Source: Chamaecyparis obtusa (lineage: Eukaryota > Streptophyta > Pinopsida > Cupressales > Cupressaceae). Taken from it: DNA of 64,000 nucleotides. This document shows positions 39,251-51,047 of this stretch, piece after piece (position 1 is the first letter of the stretch; the number at the start of each line of letters is the position of its first letter). The position numbers were made by a program, and so were the translations under genes. The notes below the pieces were generated by a model that was not told the DNA's origin, did not search any database, and worked only from the letters and a program-made list of their open reading frames with translations. The stretch lies in the NCBI GenBank assembly GCA_027943335.1, contig BSBK01009272.1:250501-314500 (forward strand), read 5' to 3'.

Positions 39251-40879
39251 ATGCCACCTAGGAAAGAGCTTTTTGGTGAAACCGATTATCTTAAGAGGGG
39301 TCTGCATGAGGACTTATTGCAAATTTTTCCTAGTTCAACAGTAAATTTGGTAGAGGTCAAACAGCTAACACCAAAGCAGCCTAGGGTAAAAGTGGCGGAT
39401 GGGTTGTATGATACAGGAAATTATATCAAGGATGCTAAGATTGGTTTTCTCAATGCGAGTGGCACTTCTGACTTCACTGGGCTAACATTGTTTATAATAG
39501 GATTCAGCCAGAGAAATACCCCTGTTCCCGCCTGTAATGTATGGGAAAATGATATAGGCAAGCTTGTGTTACCCAGTGTCTTCTTAGATGCAGACTTGAT
39601 GATTGAAGTTGCAAAAAACTATGACCCTATTACTAAAGAGATTAGGGGTGTTAGAGGGAAAAAGCTATTGACAATCTCTGCTAAGGAAATCATAACAGTT
39701 TTTAGACTAAGTGACCCCTCACCTAACCTGGAACCAATTGATTTTAAAGAATTAAGAGAGGCGTATGATGCATAGAGACATCTCCTTAAAATTGGTCCTG
39801 TAAAAGATTTCTGTACTCAAATTGGAAAGATGATTGTTACAGGACTAGGTGCTCAGGAGCCATTCAAAACAGAGTATTTTGATGTACTGGCAAGAGGTGC
39901 CTATTGGTCATTGTGTCAGGTTTTTGGGGAAGATGCTAATGAGAAAATGCCAGAGCACCTGATGTATATGGTGATCTAGATATTACATCTGCATCTGTCA
40001 ATTACTTTTGATTATGCCCCCTTCATTGCTGACTTAATCCATGATGGACTAATGGGGATTCAAAATAATAAAGTTGATAAACCCTTTTGCTGGTACTCTT
40101 TTATGATGTACATGTTTTTGTTCAAAGGTGTTGATTATTTTGCAAAAGAAATGGAATTATCCAAATAGAGAGGTGGAGAGGACATGCCTGTTCAGCTATG
40201 GAATTCAAATATGACATGGGACAGAAAGGATAGTAGTTATATATGGTTTGACACATGTTTTGCAGCAAGATTGAGACTATTTTTTGTTCATGACAACCCT
40301 AGGGTCTCGGTTGCCTTGGCCAAAGTTGTTAGACCACAACAATTTGCAAAGGACCTCAACATAGTGCACAATTGGGGTGATTTTATTTTCTATCCCTATT
40401 CAATTGTTATTAGAGTATATGGTTTCAGGGGGACTCCTTTTATTTTTCCTTTCCAAGTTCCCATCAAGATTGGCATTACAGAATTCTTCAGACAATTAGG
40501 TGATATTGAGAATAATAGTATTGTTAAAGGTAGAGGAACTTTGTTCCCAAATATTACCATTGCTCACCAGTTTATAATCACAAAGGGTGGGTGGCTTCAT
40601 ATGCATAAAATCTTGGATCCATATCATTTAACAACCACAATTGCCTAGACAATAGACCCAGAGGGTTTCTACAATGAAATGTTCAGAAAGAGGGTCAGAT
40701 GCTCAGCAATAAACCACATTTTTAATTTTCCTGAAGATATTATTAGAGGGTGGTCCCACAATAGCGTGTCCCACTTTTTGGCCAACTTTGACATAAAGAT
40801 CAACATTCTAAGAAAAAAAATCACTTTCGAACAACTGTTGCCACAAAACTATTAGGAATTTGAAGATGATGTAAACTAG
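39251..40879 (+). pseudogene. accessory frame A of the giant element
   Basis: About 540 codons readable in a single frame from ATG 39251 (MPPRKELFGETDYLKRGL), interrupted only by TAG at 39773, 39977, 40166, 40646 and 40853, and ending at TAG 40877. Conspicuous segments are GFLNASGTSDFTGLTLFIIG, FDYAPFIADLIHDGLMGIQN, and a C-terminal part rich in aromatic residues (TRAFF-like patterns, FHNWGDFIFYPYS region). No known domain recognised. No membrane segment or signal peptide is clear. A TATA-like GATAAAAATTTG lies at about 39078. Absence of indels over 1.6 kb implies past selection on the protein. Ogre elements carry an extra ORF1, but that lies after the primer site; relatedness is unknown. Confidence 0.7.
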
Positions 40880-41700
40880 AGTATTTTAGAATTTTCATTC
40901 TAGTTTCTAAATAATTTTTTCTAAAAAAAACTAAAATTCATTAAAATTCATTTTTCCTTCTCCTTCGAAAAGTGGTTTGTGAGAAAAACTGTGTTTTTAA
41001 GGAGCTACTGTCACTTGGATCAACATAACATTTTTTTAATATATGATAATGATGTAATTCTTTTAAGATTATATTTGTAACTTCAATATCTAAAGGATGC
41101 AATTTGTTTCATTTAGTTTGGGTCAATATTTCATAGTTTATTAAGTTCTAAAGTGATAGTAATTGTAATTTAGACATAAGGTCACTTGGATCGCTCTAAC
41201 TTGATCTGTGTATATCAAAATTTATTTATTTATTTATTTATAGAAAGGTAACACAAATACTCTTTTCCTACATATTTTTCATAATTTTGTTTTTGTAATT
41301 TACTATTTTTCCCAAAGTCTTGAAGAGACAGGTTGTTGAATGACCAAACAACCTATGTATAGTTAAAGTAACATTTAAAAGTGATAATAAACTCAATATA
41401 TATTAAAATTATATTCATTAGAAAGCCTGTTCTGAATAGCATTATACTACATAGATAGGTTTTTCAAATGGATTCATTTGATTTGCAAAAACATAAAGTC
41501 AAAGTGATTTTTTGTTAGCATTTTAATAGGTGCAAAAGAGACTCTATTGTAGGCATGAATAAGAATAGATGTTATATCAATGTTTTTTTAATATAAGATT
41601 CTTTGAGCTAACCATTTGTAATTAATTCCTTCAAATGGAACCTCTCAAGGCTTAAATTATCATATTTTATTAAAAATGTATTATTTCAGCAAAAATTAGC
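40880..41700. other. AT-rich gap between frames A and B
   Basis: Non-coding. An intron is possible: GATGTAAAC at 40868-40876 resembles a donor and TTATTTCAG (41681-41689) an acceptor 11 bases before the ATG of frame B. That exact pair does not join the two frames in phase, so splicing would need another donor. Confidence 0.4.
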
Positions 41701-43947
41701 ATGTCTAAAAAAGTGGGACACACTAACCCTAGAAATACCCCAGGGTTGCAAGACCAAGCAGTCAGAAAGGAAAAGTGGTTAGTGTACAAGAAAACATGGG
41801 ATTTTGTCCGACAATTTGACCCCAAATATGATCCTATAGGTAGCATAAATCCTATGGGAAAAAGGATAGATACTCTCATGAACTGTTTTCAAGAAATTTT
41901 CAAGACTCTGGAGGAGAAGAAGAAAAAGGCCATGGAGGACAACCTTGAGAAGGCTAAATCATTGTTGGGCAAAGGTGCATTTGCAAAAGTGTTTCCTCCT
42001 AGCAAGTATATGTTGCAAGAGAGGATTGGTTATGGTGTAATAATTCCTGAATCTGATTTCAAGAAGCAGGAAAAGAAAAGAGAAGATCTCCCTTCTACAT
42101 CAAAGTAGGTGTAGAGGCAGAAGGAGGTTGAAGAAATTACAGATATACCACAGGACCAGCTAGGTGAAGACATCCTTGATTTTTCACCTCCCACCAAGAA
42201 ACAAAGGATAGAAGAGAGGCCTCATGATTCAGAGGAAGAATACTCTCCTTCACAGTCACCCTTGAATATTAGAGATGATCAGGAGATCATAGAGCAGGTT
42301 CAACAAATGGGATCTCAGGGTCAAATATTCATGACTCAAGATGAGATAAATGAGGGAATTCTAGAGCAACCAAAGGAGCCTAAGTTAGGCTTAACAATAG
42401 GACAAATTGCAGGGACAAAATTGGACCCTATAGTCAAACAGGCATGTGAAGAATTTTTGGCTGATGATGCATTTGTAAAGACCCGAGCCTTTTTACAATT
42501 TTTATGGAAAATGAACATGAGTAAATTTGAGGAATCTTGTGAGAAGAAGCACAAGGAGAATCTTGATAAGGATCTTAAGACTATTGAAGATGAGATTAGG
42601 AAAGAGATGACAGATAGATTTGAAGGGATTACTCCAGAATAGGAGAGAGAATTGGTAAAGAATGCAGGAGTACTTGTCCTCCCTGAATGGGACATAGCTG
42701 ATGCAATAGTCCTTGATGCAATTAGAAAACAAACTACACCTGTGTACAAGACCAAGGAAGAGGTAGAACAGGCTGTCAAAGGAGTTGCTTTTAGTAATGA
42801 CCACCAAGTTTTGGTCATATGGTCATTAAAGAGAGATGAGAAAAATAAAGGAAAGCAAATAATTAAGGATAGTCTCTCTGGTGGTCTCATAGTCAAGAGG
42901 GTTTTGGATACATCAGCAATAGAAGCATCAAGTATGGTGGTAGCCATAGCTCACCTTGCAGAAAAGGTGGTAGAAAGGGAAGTAAAAGAGAAGGAGGAAC
43001 TCACAAGAAAATTTGAAGAAATGCTGAGGGCATATGGAGATTTGAAACAAGGATTGTTTGAGAAAGATAAAATAATTGCAAATTTGAAGAAGAGGTTGGG
43101 GGAGGAAAGCTCAATCCAAGCACCACAACAGTTGCAACTTCCTTCTTCTACTTTTGGTCCTTCCTCCTTAAGCCCCATTATTGAGTTTCCCATGTCTCCT
43201 CTTCCCCCTTCCTTAAGCAGTGAAGATATAGAATAGTGAGAACAATAGAAATCTAAAAAGAAAATAAAGGACGCCATTCAACATTTTGTTAGGAATGTAA
43301 AGCCTAAAGAAGTTTATAAACATGCAGGGCAGTTATCTGACATTTTGCTTTCTTTTAGAAAAGAAGAAGACACTATGGGCAAAATTTTGAATGACTAGGT
43401 GCCTAGGGAAAATGTTTTGAAGACATTTCTTAAATCAATTAAAGACCATAGTACTGTGTGCCCCCAATTGGCAATTACTTATAAAATTGTCAAATCTCTC
43501 CTTGGTTTTGAAGTATCTAGGGAAGAAGTAAAGAGAAAGGCAACTCTTTTGAGAGTAAGATACCTGCAGAATGATTTTCAGATATTCCTGGGTCTTGTTA
43601 GAGCAGATGGAACCATAAAAGAGAGGAAAAAATAGTTGGAGCAAATTGAGGATGGAGTGTCAGTCAAGATTGATGTTGTTATTAGCACTGAAGACACTTT
43701 TCCTTTTGTACAAACAATTGAAATGTTGCAAGATTCCAGGGTGCATTTTACTAAGGTGATAACTGAAATTCATCAATTGGTTATTAGCTAGAACATGATT
43801 CTACCCAAGAGGGATGCAATTTTGGCTTTTAATTGGCCTTCTGAGGATACCTTTTCAGCCTGGGAAGTAGTGTCCCTTTCAGAGGATAGTAAAGAAGAAG
43901 AAACATCCTCTAAGGAGGCAACAGATGGCGTTACCCCAACTCCATAA
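41701..43947 (+). pseudogene. accessory frame B of the giant element
   Basis: About 750 codons in one frame from ATG 41701 (MSKKVGHTNPRNTPGLQDQ) to TAA 43945. Internal stops are TAG at 42106, 42112, 42640, 43234, 43246, 43396, 43633 and 43789, plus one TGA at 43237. Visible: basic N-terminus; acidic/basic nuclear-signal-like PPTKKQRIEE at about 42190-42220; charged helical region; predicted coiled coil EREVKEKEELTRKFEEMLRA to KIIANLKKRLGEE (about 42970-43110); Pro/Ser-rich stretch to 43230; Ser/Glu-rich C-terminus. No catalytic domain recognised. Composition suggests a nucleic-acid or chromatin-associated structural protein, but that is a guess. Confidence 0.7.
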
Positions 43948-44153
43948 AGAAGCAAGCGCAGATGTAACACCTGGCAGATGTTGAACTGACCTTAGAAGCC
44001 ATTGCTAGATTTTGGCGCTCATCTTTATGATCCATCTCGAAGTTTTGTAACAAGAAAGTTTTTATTTGCATTTTTTGTCTTATTTGAGGACTCCTTTCTT
44101 GTCTTTTCTAAGAAGATCCGAAGCTTGTTTTCAATCCTTATTCTATAAAAGGA

Positions 44154-44160
44154 TTACCAG
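44154..44160 (+). promoter_or_regulatory. TATA box of the giant LTR
   Basis: TATAAAA in TTCTATAAAAGGATTACC, 185 bp before an AATAAA, in the expected U3/R position about 0.92 kb before the primer site. Confidence 0.65.
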
Positions 44161-44338
44161 GATCAGTGTAAAAGGACCGAGAACTTGATCAATTTTACTA
44201 ATAAGTTTCTTGAGTCTGAGATATCGTAGATCATTTTTAGACATTATTTCTATAGAAGAACAATATTTTCTGGTTCAAGTTATTTTCAGAAGGTTGTATT
44301 GTAAAGCATTTTGTGAGCATGATATAATATAGCATTTG

Positions 44339-44344
44339 AATAAA
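44339..44344 (+). terminator. polyadenylation signal in R
   Basis: AATAAA in TTTGAATAAAATCTAGG, downstream of the TATA box; consistent with an LTR R region. Confidence 0.5.
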
Positions 44345-44640
44345 ATCTAGGATTTATATCTCTCCTTGAGTATTTCTGTTTGAGTTATGAATTGTTCCAA
44401 TTCATTGCATAGATGATCTCTATGTGTATGTCTATATTTCTCAGGTTTGATCCAGGATCAGATTAAATAAGCTTTGAATGTGACATAAATTCTTTAAAGT
44501 TTTGCTTAAGGATGCATCAGTAAGTAGTGTGAATCTAGGAACCTTTGATAAAATCCACCATAGGGTGATTAGTATTTTCAAAGGGGAAGAAATCTTTCAA
44601 AGTTTAGTATATTTGTTCATGTATAACAGTCTTGCAGTGG

Positions 44641-44705
44641 AGGTGTAGCCCAATGGATAAGATACTAGCCGGCAGTGGAATTCTTCTCATAGAGATCAGT
44701 GTATG
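44641..44705 (+). other. tRNA-like segment in U5
   Basis: GTGTAGCCCAATGGATAAG has a good polymerase III box A (TAGCCCAATGG). A box B is not convincing (GAGATCAGTGTATG at most). Either a captured tRNA/SINE head or coincidence. Confidence 0.3.
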
Positions 44706-45078
44706 AAAAGGTTCTATTGATATTTCCATTTTTGATTAAAATTGTTGATATTCTTTGAAGTATAGTGATTTGCAGAATAAATTACCACCTAGTGATAGTG
44801 AAAAATCTATGAATGAATGGTCATCATTTAGGTTTCTCTTATCATTCATCTGTTACATTTAAATCCAGTTAGTGATTAGTGAGATAAGTATTGTTTTTAC
44901 TGGATTAGGAGCACCCTCCTTGGTTTTGCAGAGCCAGAAGCGCAGAGGGCAGTCTTGTCGCTACAGTTGGTCCAATCATCTCTAGAGCTAAATATTTGGA
45001 TCTAACCAATCCTCAAAATCTGTAGATGTATTGGTTTCTTGTTAGAGCATAAGCTCCCATTTTGGGAAACCAACAAAA

Positions 45079-45096
45079 TGGCGACTCTACTGGGGA
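45079..45096 (+). other. primer-binding site of the giant element
   Basis: TGGCGACTCTACTGGGGA, three bases after CCAACA. TGGCGACT..CTGGGGA is the primer-site type I associate with Ogre/Tat elements (tRNA-Arg in that literature, from memory). Confidence 0.8.
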
Positions 45097-45465
45097 ATAG
45101 GGATTGAAATACTATGATAAATTTGAATTTTAGATCTCTGGTATTGTAAATTTGAATATCAAATAACGTAGGTACAAGCTGAGCTAGACTCCTGGCCTTC
45201 TTATTTGTTAGAAAGTAAATCACCATTGGAAAACAGTGAAATATTTGCAAACTTTGGATTTGGTCAGAACTTGAAAATCTCTTTTAGCTTTGCATTTGTT
45301 TATAGTAATCTTTGTTTTGATTACTTGATAAGTTTTGAATACTTTGATTTACTAAGTGTGTGAAAATATTTCCCAACTTGTGTTGGTGGTGACTCTAAAA
45401 GTCTTTGTAGCAGTGCTGAGTAAAGATAATAAGAAAACAAGAAATTGTTTCACATACTTGCAATT

Positions 45466-47619
45466 ATGAGTCAAAGAAATACTAGGGCTTGGAGGAAGGA
45501 CCATCCAGAAAGTAGATTAGAAGGTGAACTTCCAAGCACTTCTAGGTCTTATTTACCTAGAAGAAATCAGAATAGTGGTGATATGTCTCAGGCATGGAGA
45601 CAGAAGAAAGATATGAAAATAAATCACCAATTCACTCATGACCAAGAAGAAAATACCTCTGAGTATGAAGAGGCAATTGATTTGGGTTTAGGAGCATATG
45701 AGGATTTTTATTTTCATAAAAATGATGAAGTTCATCATAAGAAAAAGATGAACCCAGATGTAGAATCTCAAAAGGAAGTCAGAAGGTCAAGAAGTAAGAG
45801 CAGGGGCTTGGAAGGAAGAAATGATCCCCCAACCCGGGGACCTTCTCCTTTTGAAAGTCCTAAAAATCCTAGAAATCAACAAGGAGATTCTACGTCTGAA
45901 AATTCACCATCTGATATTACTCTTCCAGATTCAGAGGATATTTTTGAAGTCTACAATTTAGAAAGAAGTATCTAGGAACAAATTGCAATTAGGAGGGAAA
46001 GAGAAGCTGAAAAAGAAATTGAAATAAGACAGGCTCAAATTAGGGCAGATCAGCTCAAAAGACAGTTGATGACCTTGAAGGCCATAAATTTTGTAGAAGC
46101 CCCCAAGGAGGTTGCTGAACAACCTATTGTCCGACCCATTGCTAAAGTTAGGAAGCCTAAGGATAAAGGAAAATAGATCTCAAAATGGATCACATTAAAT
46201 GAGCCTAAAAATGACAATACCCAAATAGATCCTTTATCCAAATTGGAAAATGATTAAGAAAGGGCTAGAAGAGAACAAGAGGTTATTGCTAAAGAATTAG
46301 AGAAGGCAGAAATTGAGGCTACTACATTGGAAATGAAAAAGAAAGTTGATTTTCTTAGACAATCTTTTACTCCTTCAATTCCAACTAACCTTGTGATGAC
46401 ATCTAATGTTAATGTTGGAAATTCTGCTATCCAGGGTGCCATTGTCACACCAGTGACTATTGCAAATGTTGCTAATGCAGCAAATAACAAAGCTTCCACC
46501 TCTCAAACATATGCTTCATTACAAAGAGGAACAATTCACATTGAAAGGTACAGACAACTTCTCTTTAACAATATTGCTGGTTATCCTAATTTGATTCCTG
46601 CAAAGATTAGAGAGAAATTACCTAAGTTTATTGGAACTAATGTTGTTTCTTGTGAAGAGCATCTAAAGAACTTTATTGATATGATTGATGACTATGAAAT
46701 AGAATATGAAGATGTCATCATGAAATTGTTTGTTCAATCTTTAACTAAAGATGCAAGAGACTAGTTTAGAGGGCTTCCTTATGATTGTATTGGTTCTTGG
46801 GATGATTTTATAAATTGTTTTAAAGATCAGTATGGTGATAAGACTAATGAGGGTTTTATGTTAATTGAATTTAACAATATAAAGAAAAATCAGAATGAGG
46901 AGGTCCTAGAATTCAATGTGAGGTTTCAAAAGGCAATGCACAAACTCTTCCAAGTCATGAGATTGGATGAAAAGGTATGTCTAGCAACATATCTGAATGC
47001 TTTTGATGCCAAGATGGGATATCTTCTTAGGGATAAGAACCCTAGGACCATCAGAGAAGCTCAAAGATTTGTGATAAAAATTGAGAGCAATAGGAGGGTA
47101 TCTGGAAAACTAGGAAGAAGAAAGGATCCTAAAACCTCTAGGTTTGGAAAGAAAGAAGTTGATAAAACCGCAAATGTAAAACCTAGGGAAGATGATAACC
47201 TCAAGCAGATCCTTAATGCCTTAAAGGATCTGAAACCGGGGGAAAGTAAAAGTAAGTTTCAGGGAAATGATAGACCTCCTCCAAATAATTTCAATAGGCA
47301 ACCTAGGATGTAGAACTATCCTTACAATACACAGTGGAAGGATGGAAAGCCTATTGTCCCAGAAAAGAAGGATATGAAGCCAAATGATAGAACCCCTGAC
47401 TGCTTGCAAAAGCATTCAGTCAAAATGACTGGTGAAATTCCATGGTGCACTGTGTGCCAATCCCCTCATGATTCAGATTATTGTGTGATTTCTCAGAATA
47501 TGTCTGAAAGTATTGAACAAGAAGAGGAGGAAGATGAATCATATGATGACAGAGGTTGTGGAATGACCTTTTCTAAATTTGTCGAAGAGGTTGACTCTGA
47601 TGAAGAAAGTTAAAATTAG
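45466..47619 (+). pseudogene. gag of the giant element
   Basis: The ATG at 45466 (MSQRNTRAWRKDHPESRLEG) is preferred; the frame is open a little further upstream. An N-terminal charged/coiled region carries stops at 45973 (TAG), 46174 (TAG) and 46255 (TAA). The capsid-type core runs from about 46600: LPKFIGTNVVSCEEHLKNFI, then MKLFVQSLTKDARD, TAG at 46762 where the family has Trp, then FRGLPYD and IEFNNIKKNQNEEVLEFNVR. TAG at 47311. A zinc-knuckle-like CTVCQSPHDSDYC (CX2CX3HX4C) at about 47446-47484. Acidic C-terminus to TAA 47611. Pol is in the next frame, starting near 47700. Confidence 0.88.
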
Positions 47620-47699
47620 GATGTAAATCATTCTCAGAACAGAGGAGAGGCTTACCATCAACAAGTTTTTTCCGATGAAGAAGAGGAAGAAACCGAAGA

Positions 47700-48920
47700 T
47701 AAATAACAACTCTGAACAAGTTGAAGAACCTGTTGTATTAAGAAGACCCTCTGATGAAGAGATAGCCTAGATCACTGCTGATATGGTGACACAGGCCAAG
47801 AGTAATTATGTCCTTAGAAACAAGACTATTGATAAAACATTTGGTAAACCAGCAGGTGTTTTTATCAAACGAGATAAAGAAGATGCAAAGTAGTCTGCCA
47901 CAAAAAATAAGGCTGCTGATGATGCCAAGAAATTAAAGCAAAAGGGCACTAAAAAGCCTACTGAACCAATCAAGGTTTTTAAGATCAAGGCTAAAACTCC
48001 AATGGTTACTACCCCAAATTCCCAACCTGAAAATAAATCAAAGGATAAGGAACAATTGGGTACAACCACACAACCTGAAGTCAAGGATACCCTAAAAGGC
48101 AAGATAGACTTATCTATTTTAAATTATGCACCTATTGACATGAATCAGCTATTATCTCAGATCACAGTAAAAGTGCCTTTATTGGAGATGATGAGGATAA
48201 ATGAACACAAAGAGAATGCCCTCACATGGATAAATGGTGTTCAAACCATAGACATCCAGGAAATAGTAAGTACTAGAATGAAGGATCAAGGTCCAACTAA
48301 AAAGAAGGACACTAAAGAAATTATTTCAAAAATTCCTCAGATCTTTTTGGACACTAATGTTGTAAACACCTCTATGGGAACTGTTGATCCTTTTTTCCTG
48401 ACATTAGTCATAAATGATAAAATGTTGAAACATTGCATGATTGACTCAGGAGCCTCAAATACTGTCATGCCTGTTGAAATTAAGAGATCAATGGGATTGC
48501 AGGTTGATACTCCCCATGGGAGATGCTAGGCAATGGACTCTAGGGAGGTACCAATAATTGGAACAATAAAAGCCTTATCTTATAGGCTTGCTGCTTGTCC
48601 TAAGAAACAACTGACTATGAGTGTTTTAGTTGTGGATATTCCCCCACAATATGGAATGTTGTTATCAAGAAAATGGAGTGCCGCAATGAGAGGTAGCATC
48701 TAGTGTGATTTATCTTATGCTACTTTTAATGTCATTGGTAAGAGCATTAAGGTACTCAGGGAAGTTAGAACTCCTCACATGATTGAGGAAGAAGCTAGTG
48801 ATAATAACATGAATTGTTTTCTGGATACTGACATAAATTCCTTTCAAGTACAGAGTAATGATAATGAAGATGAACCTTCTTTGTTAGCTCAAGAGGAAAG
48901 AATTGTAACAAATCAAAATG
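47700..48920 (+). pseudogene. protease region of the giant element
   Basis: Frame +1 relative to gag. The Lys-rich linker is followed by an aspartic protease: HCMIDSGASNTVMPVEI at about 48434-48484 with the DSG active-site loop, then VPIIGTIKALSYRL and a flap/hydrophobic block VLVVDIPPQYGMLLSRKW. Stops TAG at 47769, 47889, 48527 and 48701. Runs without a break of frame into the RNase H domain that follows. Confidence 0.85.
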
Positions 48921-49597
48921 ATCTTTGGACCATGTACTTTGATGGTGCTTTCTCTAAAGAGGGATCTAGTGCAGGTGTGTTGTTGATTTCCCCCACTGAA
49001 AAAACTTTTAAATTTTCCTTCACCTTGTCATTTACTTGTACAAATAATACTGCAAAGTATGAGGCTTTACTGATAGGATTAAGATTAGCCTCAAAGCACA
49101 AGATCAAAAATCTTAGAGTTATTGGAGATTCAGAATTAGTTGTATCTCAGATTAGATCCAAATATGTTTCAAGAAACCAAAGGTTAAAACAATATAGGAA
49201 TGCTGTTTCGGATGAGATAGAACAGTTTGATGCTTTCTGTATTGATTGGATGGACAGAGGCCATAATATAATGGCTGATTTATTGGCTAACATTGCATTA
49301 AGACCAGAGGATATCACTTTTGCAGGGATATCTACGATTGAGATTCAAACTAGGCCATCCATACTAGATAATTATGAAAATTGGCAGGTTTTTGGTGATG
49401 ATCTAGATATTTTAAGATTTTTGCATTATGATGCAAGTTTTGGAGATAAAGAGATAAATTTTGGTGAGTATGTAGAAACATCGGATAATAAGAACTCTCT
49501 CCTTGGCAAGGAAATCTTGCAGTTGAAAAAAAATAAAGTCCCAAAGGGTTTGGTAGTGTTGGAAAGAGCATTTGATAACAATGATAGCTCTTCCTAG
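48920..49597 (+). pseudogene. archaeal-type RNase H placed before RT
   Basis: WTMYFDGAFSKEGSSAGVLL (first catalytic Asp), TNNTAKYEALLIGLRLA (Glu), VIGDSELVVSQI (second Asp), and RGHNIMADLLANIAL (final acidic site): a full aRNH set with no substitution seen. It would remove RNA from RNA-DNA hybrids during reverse transcription. In Tat elements aRNH normally follows RT-gRNH and precedes integrase, as in the second Tat element at 57-60 kb. Here it lies between protease and RT. Terminal TAG at 49595, then the frame continues to RT. Confidence 0.9.
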
Positions 49598-49599
49598 GC

Positions 49600-50600
49600 A
49601 AAGCTTTTAAGAAAGCCTGAGGGTGTAGAGGAGATAAATTTAGGAACAAAGGAAGCCCCAAAAAATGTATATATTGGGGGAAGCTTGACTCCTGAAATAA
49701 AAAAGTCTCTGATAGGTCTTCTTAGAAAGTATAGACATGTCTTTGCTTGGTCTTATGATGATTTAAAGGCATATAGAGAAGACTTTTTCCAACATGAAAT
49801 TCCTTTGAAGGAAAATACTAAACCTTTTAGACAAAAGTTGAGACCTGTAAATCCTACTTTGGCACCAAAAATGTAGGATGAGTTAAAAAAGATGAGTGAT
49901 GCAGACATCATTCAACCTATTAGACATTCAACATGGGTTTCTAATCTTGTCCCTGTAAGAAAAAAGAATGGAGACATCAGGTTGTGTGTAGACTTTAGAA
50001 ATCTAAACATAAATTCTTTGAAAGATAATTATGGTTTACCAAACATGGAAGCCATGTTACAAAGGGTTACTAGATCTGAATTAATGTCCATGATGGATGG
50101 TTTTTCAGGTTATAATCAAGTAGTTGTCAAAGAATCAGAATAGTTCAAAACTACATTCACTACTCCATGGGGTACTTATGTGTATGTTAGGATGCCTTTT
50201 GGTTTAACTAATGCTGGGGCTACCTTTCAAAGAGCCATGGATGTAGCCTTTGCAGATTTCATAAATAAATTTCTTGTTGTTTATCAGGATGACTTGACAG
50301 CTTATTCAGAAAAGAAGGACTAGCATTGTGGTCACTTGGAAAAAATCTTTGTAAGAGCTCTAAAATATGGGGTCTCCCTTAACCCAAGGAAGTGTTCCTT
50401 TGGAGTAACACGGTAAGCTTTTGGGACATATTGTATCTAAGGATGGAGTCAAGATTGACCCTGAGAGAGTAGCAGCAATAGACAAAGTACCATTGCCAAA
50501 AAATGTAAAAGGTATCCAATCTTTCTTTGGATAGATAAATTTTGTCAGAAGGTTTGTGACAAACTTTGCTGAAATCAGTGTTCCCATCTCTAAAATGCTA
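49600..50600 (+). pseudogene. reverse transcriptase of the giant element
   Basis: LIGLLRKYRHVFAWSYDDL, KLRPVNPTLAPKM, then TAG 49874; VSNLVPVRKKNGDIRLCVDF, MDGFSGYNQVVV, then TAG 50141; TTFTTPWGTYVYVRMPFGL and the catalytic box VVYQDDLTAYS at about 50272-50304 (Gln in the second position, YQDD). TAG 50321. One extra base at about 50411 shifts the frame; it resumes as LLGHIVSKDGVKIDPE. TAG 50532. Otherwise full length. Confidence 0.92.
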
Positions 50601-51047
50601 AAGAAGAATGCAAAGGTGGAATGGAGTAATGAGGCCAAGCAAGCTTTTTCTGATATCAAGATGGCTATTAAAAGTGCCCCTGTATTAAGATCACCAGATT
50701 TCAGTAAGCCTATCCAAATCTTTTCATTTGCTTCTTATCATACTATAGTTGCAGTATTGTTACAAAAGAACTTAGAGGGTTTTGAACAACCCATTTCCTT
50801 TTTTAGTAAATCATTGCAGGCAACTGAGTTAAAGTATGATATAAATGAGAAACATGCCTATGCATTGGTCAAAGCTATCAAAAATTTTAGATGTTACTTG
50901 GTAGGAGCAACTGTAGTTGCATATGTGCCTAGTGCTGCTGTAAAAGACATCTTGGTTCAACAAGAAGTTTCAGGGAGAAGGTGCAGGTGGACAAATAGAA
51001 TCCAAGAGTTTAATGTTGATATCCAAATCACCAAACTAGTAAGATGA
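50600..51047 (+). pseudogene. degenerate gypsy RNase H of the giant element
   Basis: Follows RT: VEWSNEAKQAFSDIKMAI, then IQIFSFASYHTIVAVLLQ where functional gRNH has an Asp in the Y-x-D-A-S motif; the Asp is missing. The usual DHK.L motif is YVPSAAVKDIL. Loss of these sites beside an intact aRNH suggests the aRNH took over. Ends with TGA at 51045. Confidence 0.8.

Larger units (their letters stand above)
37797..45075 (+). repeat. inferred giant 5' LTR (about 7.3 kb)
   Basis: Starts TGTTGG and ends CCAACA, a perfect 6-bp terminal inverted pair, three bases before the primer site. TATA at 44154 and AATAAA at 44339 fall where an LTR's U3/R boundary and R should be, giving U3 of about 6.4 kb, R of about 0.2 kb and U5 of about 0.7 kb. 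A second LTR copy is not present in the window, so this cannot be proved from direct repeats. The alternative is that frames A and B are captured sequence inside a shorter LTR. Confidence 0.65.

Noticed and set aside
42336..43277. Minus-strand frames up to 203 codons
   Set aside because: Antisense shadows of accessory frame B, whose plus-strand composition and coiled coil are more gene-like.
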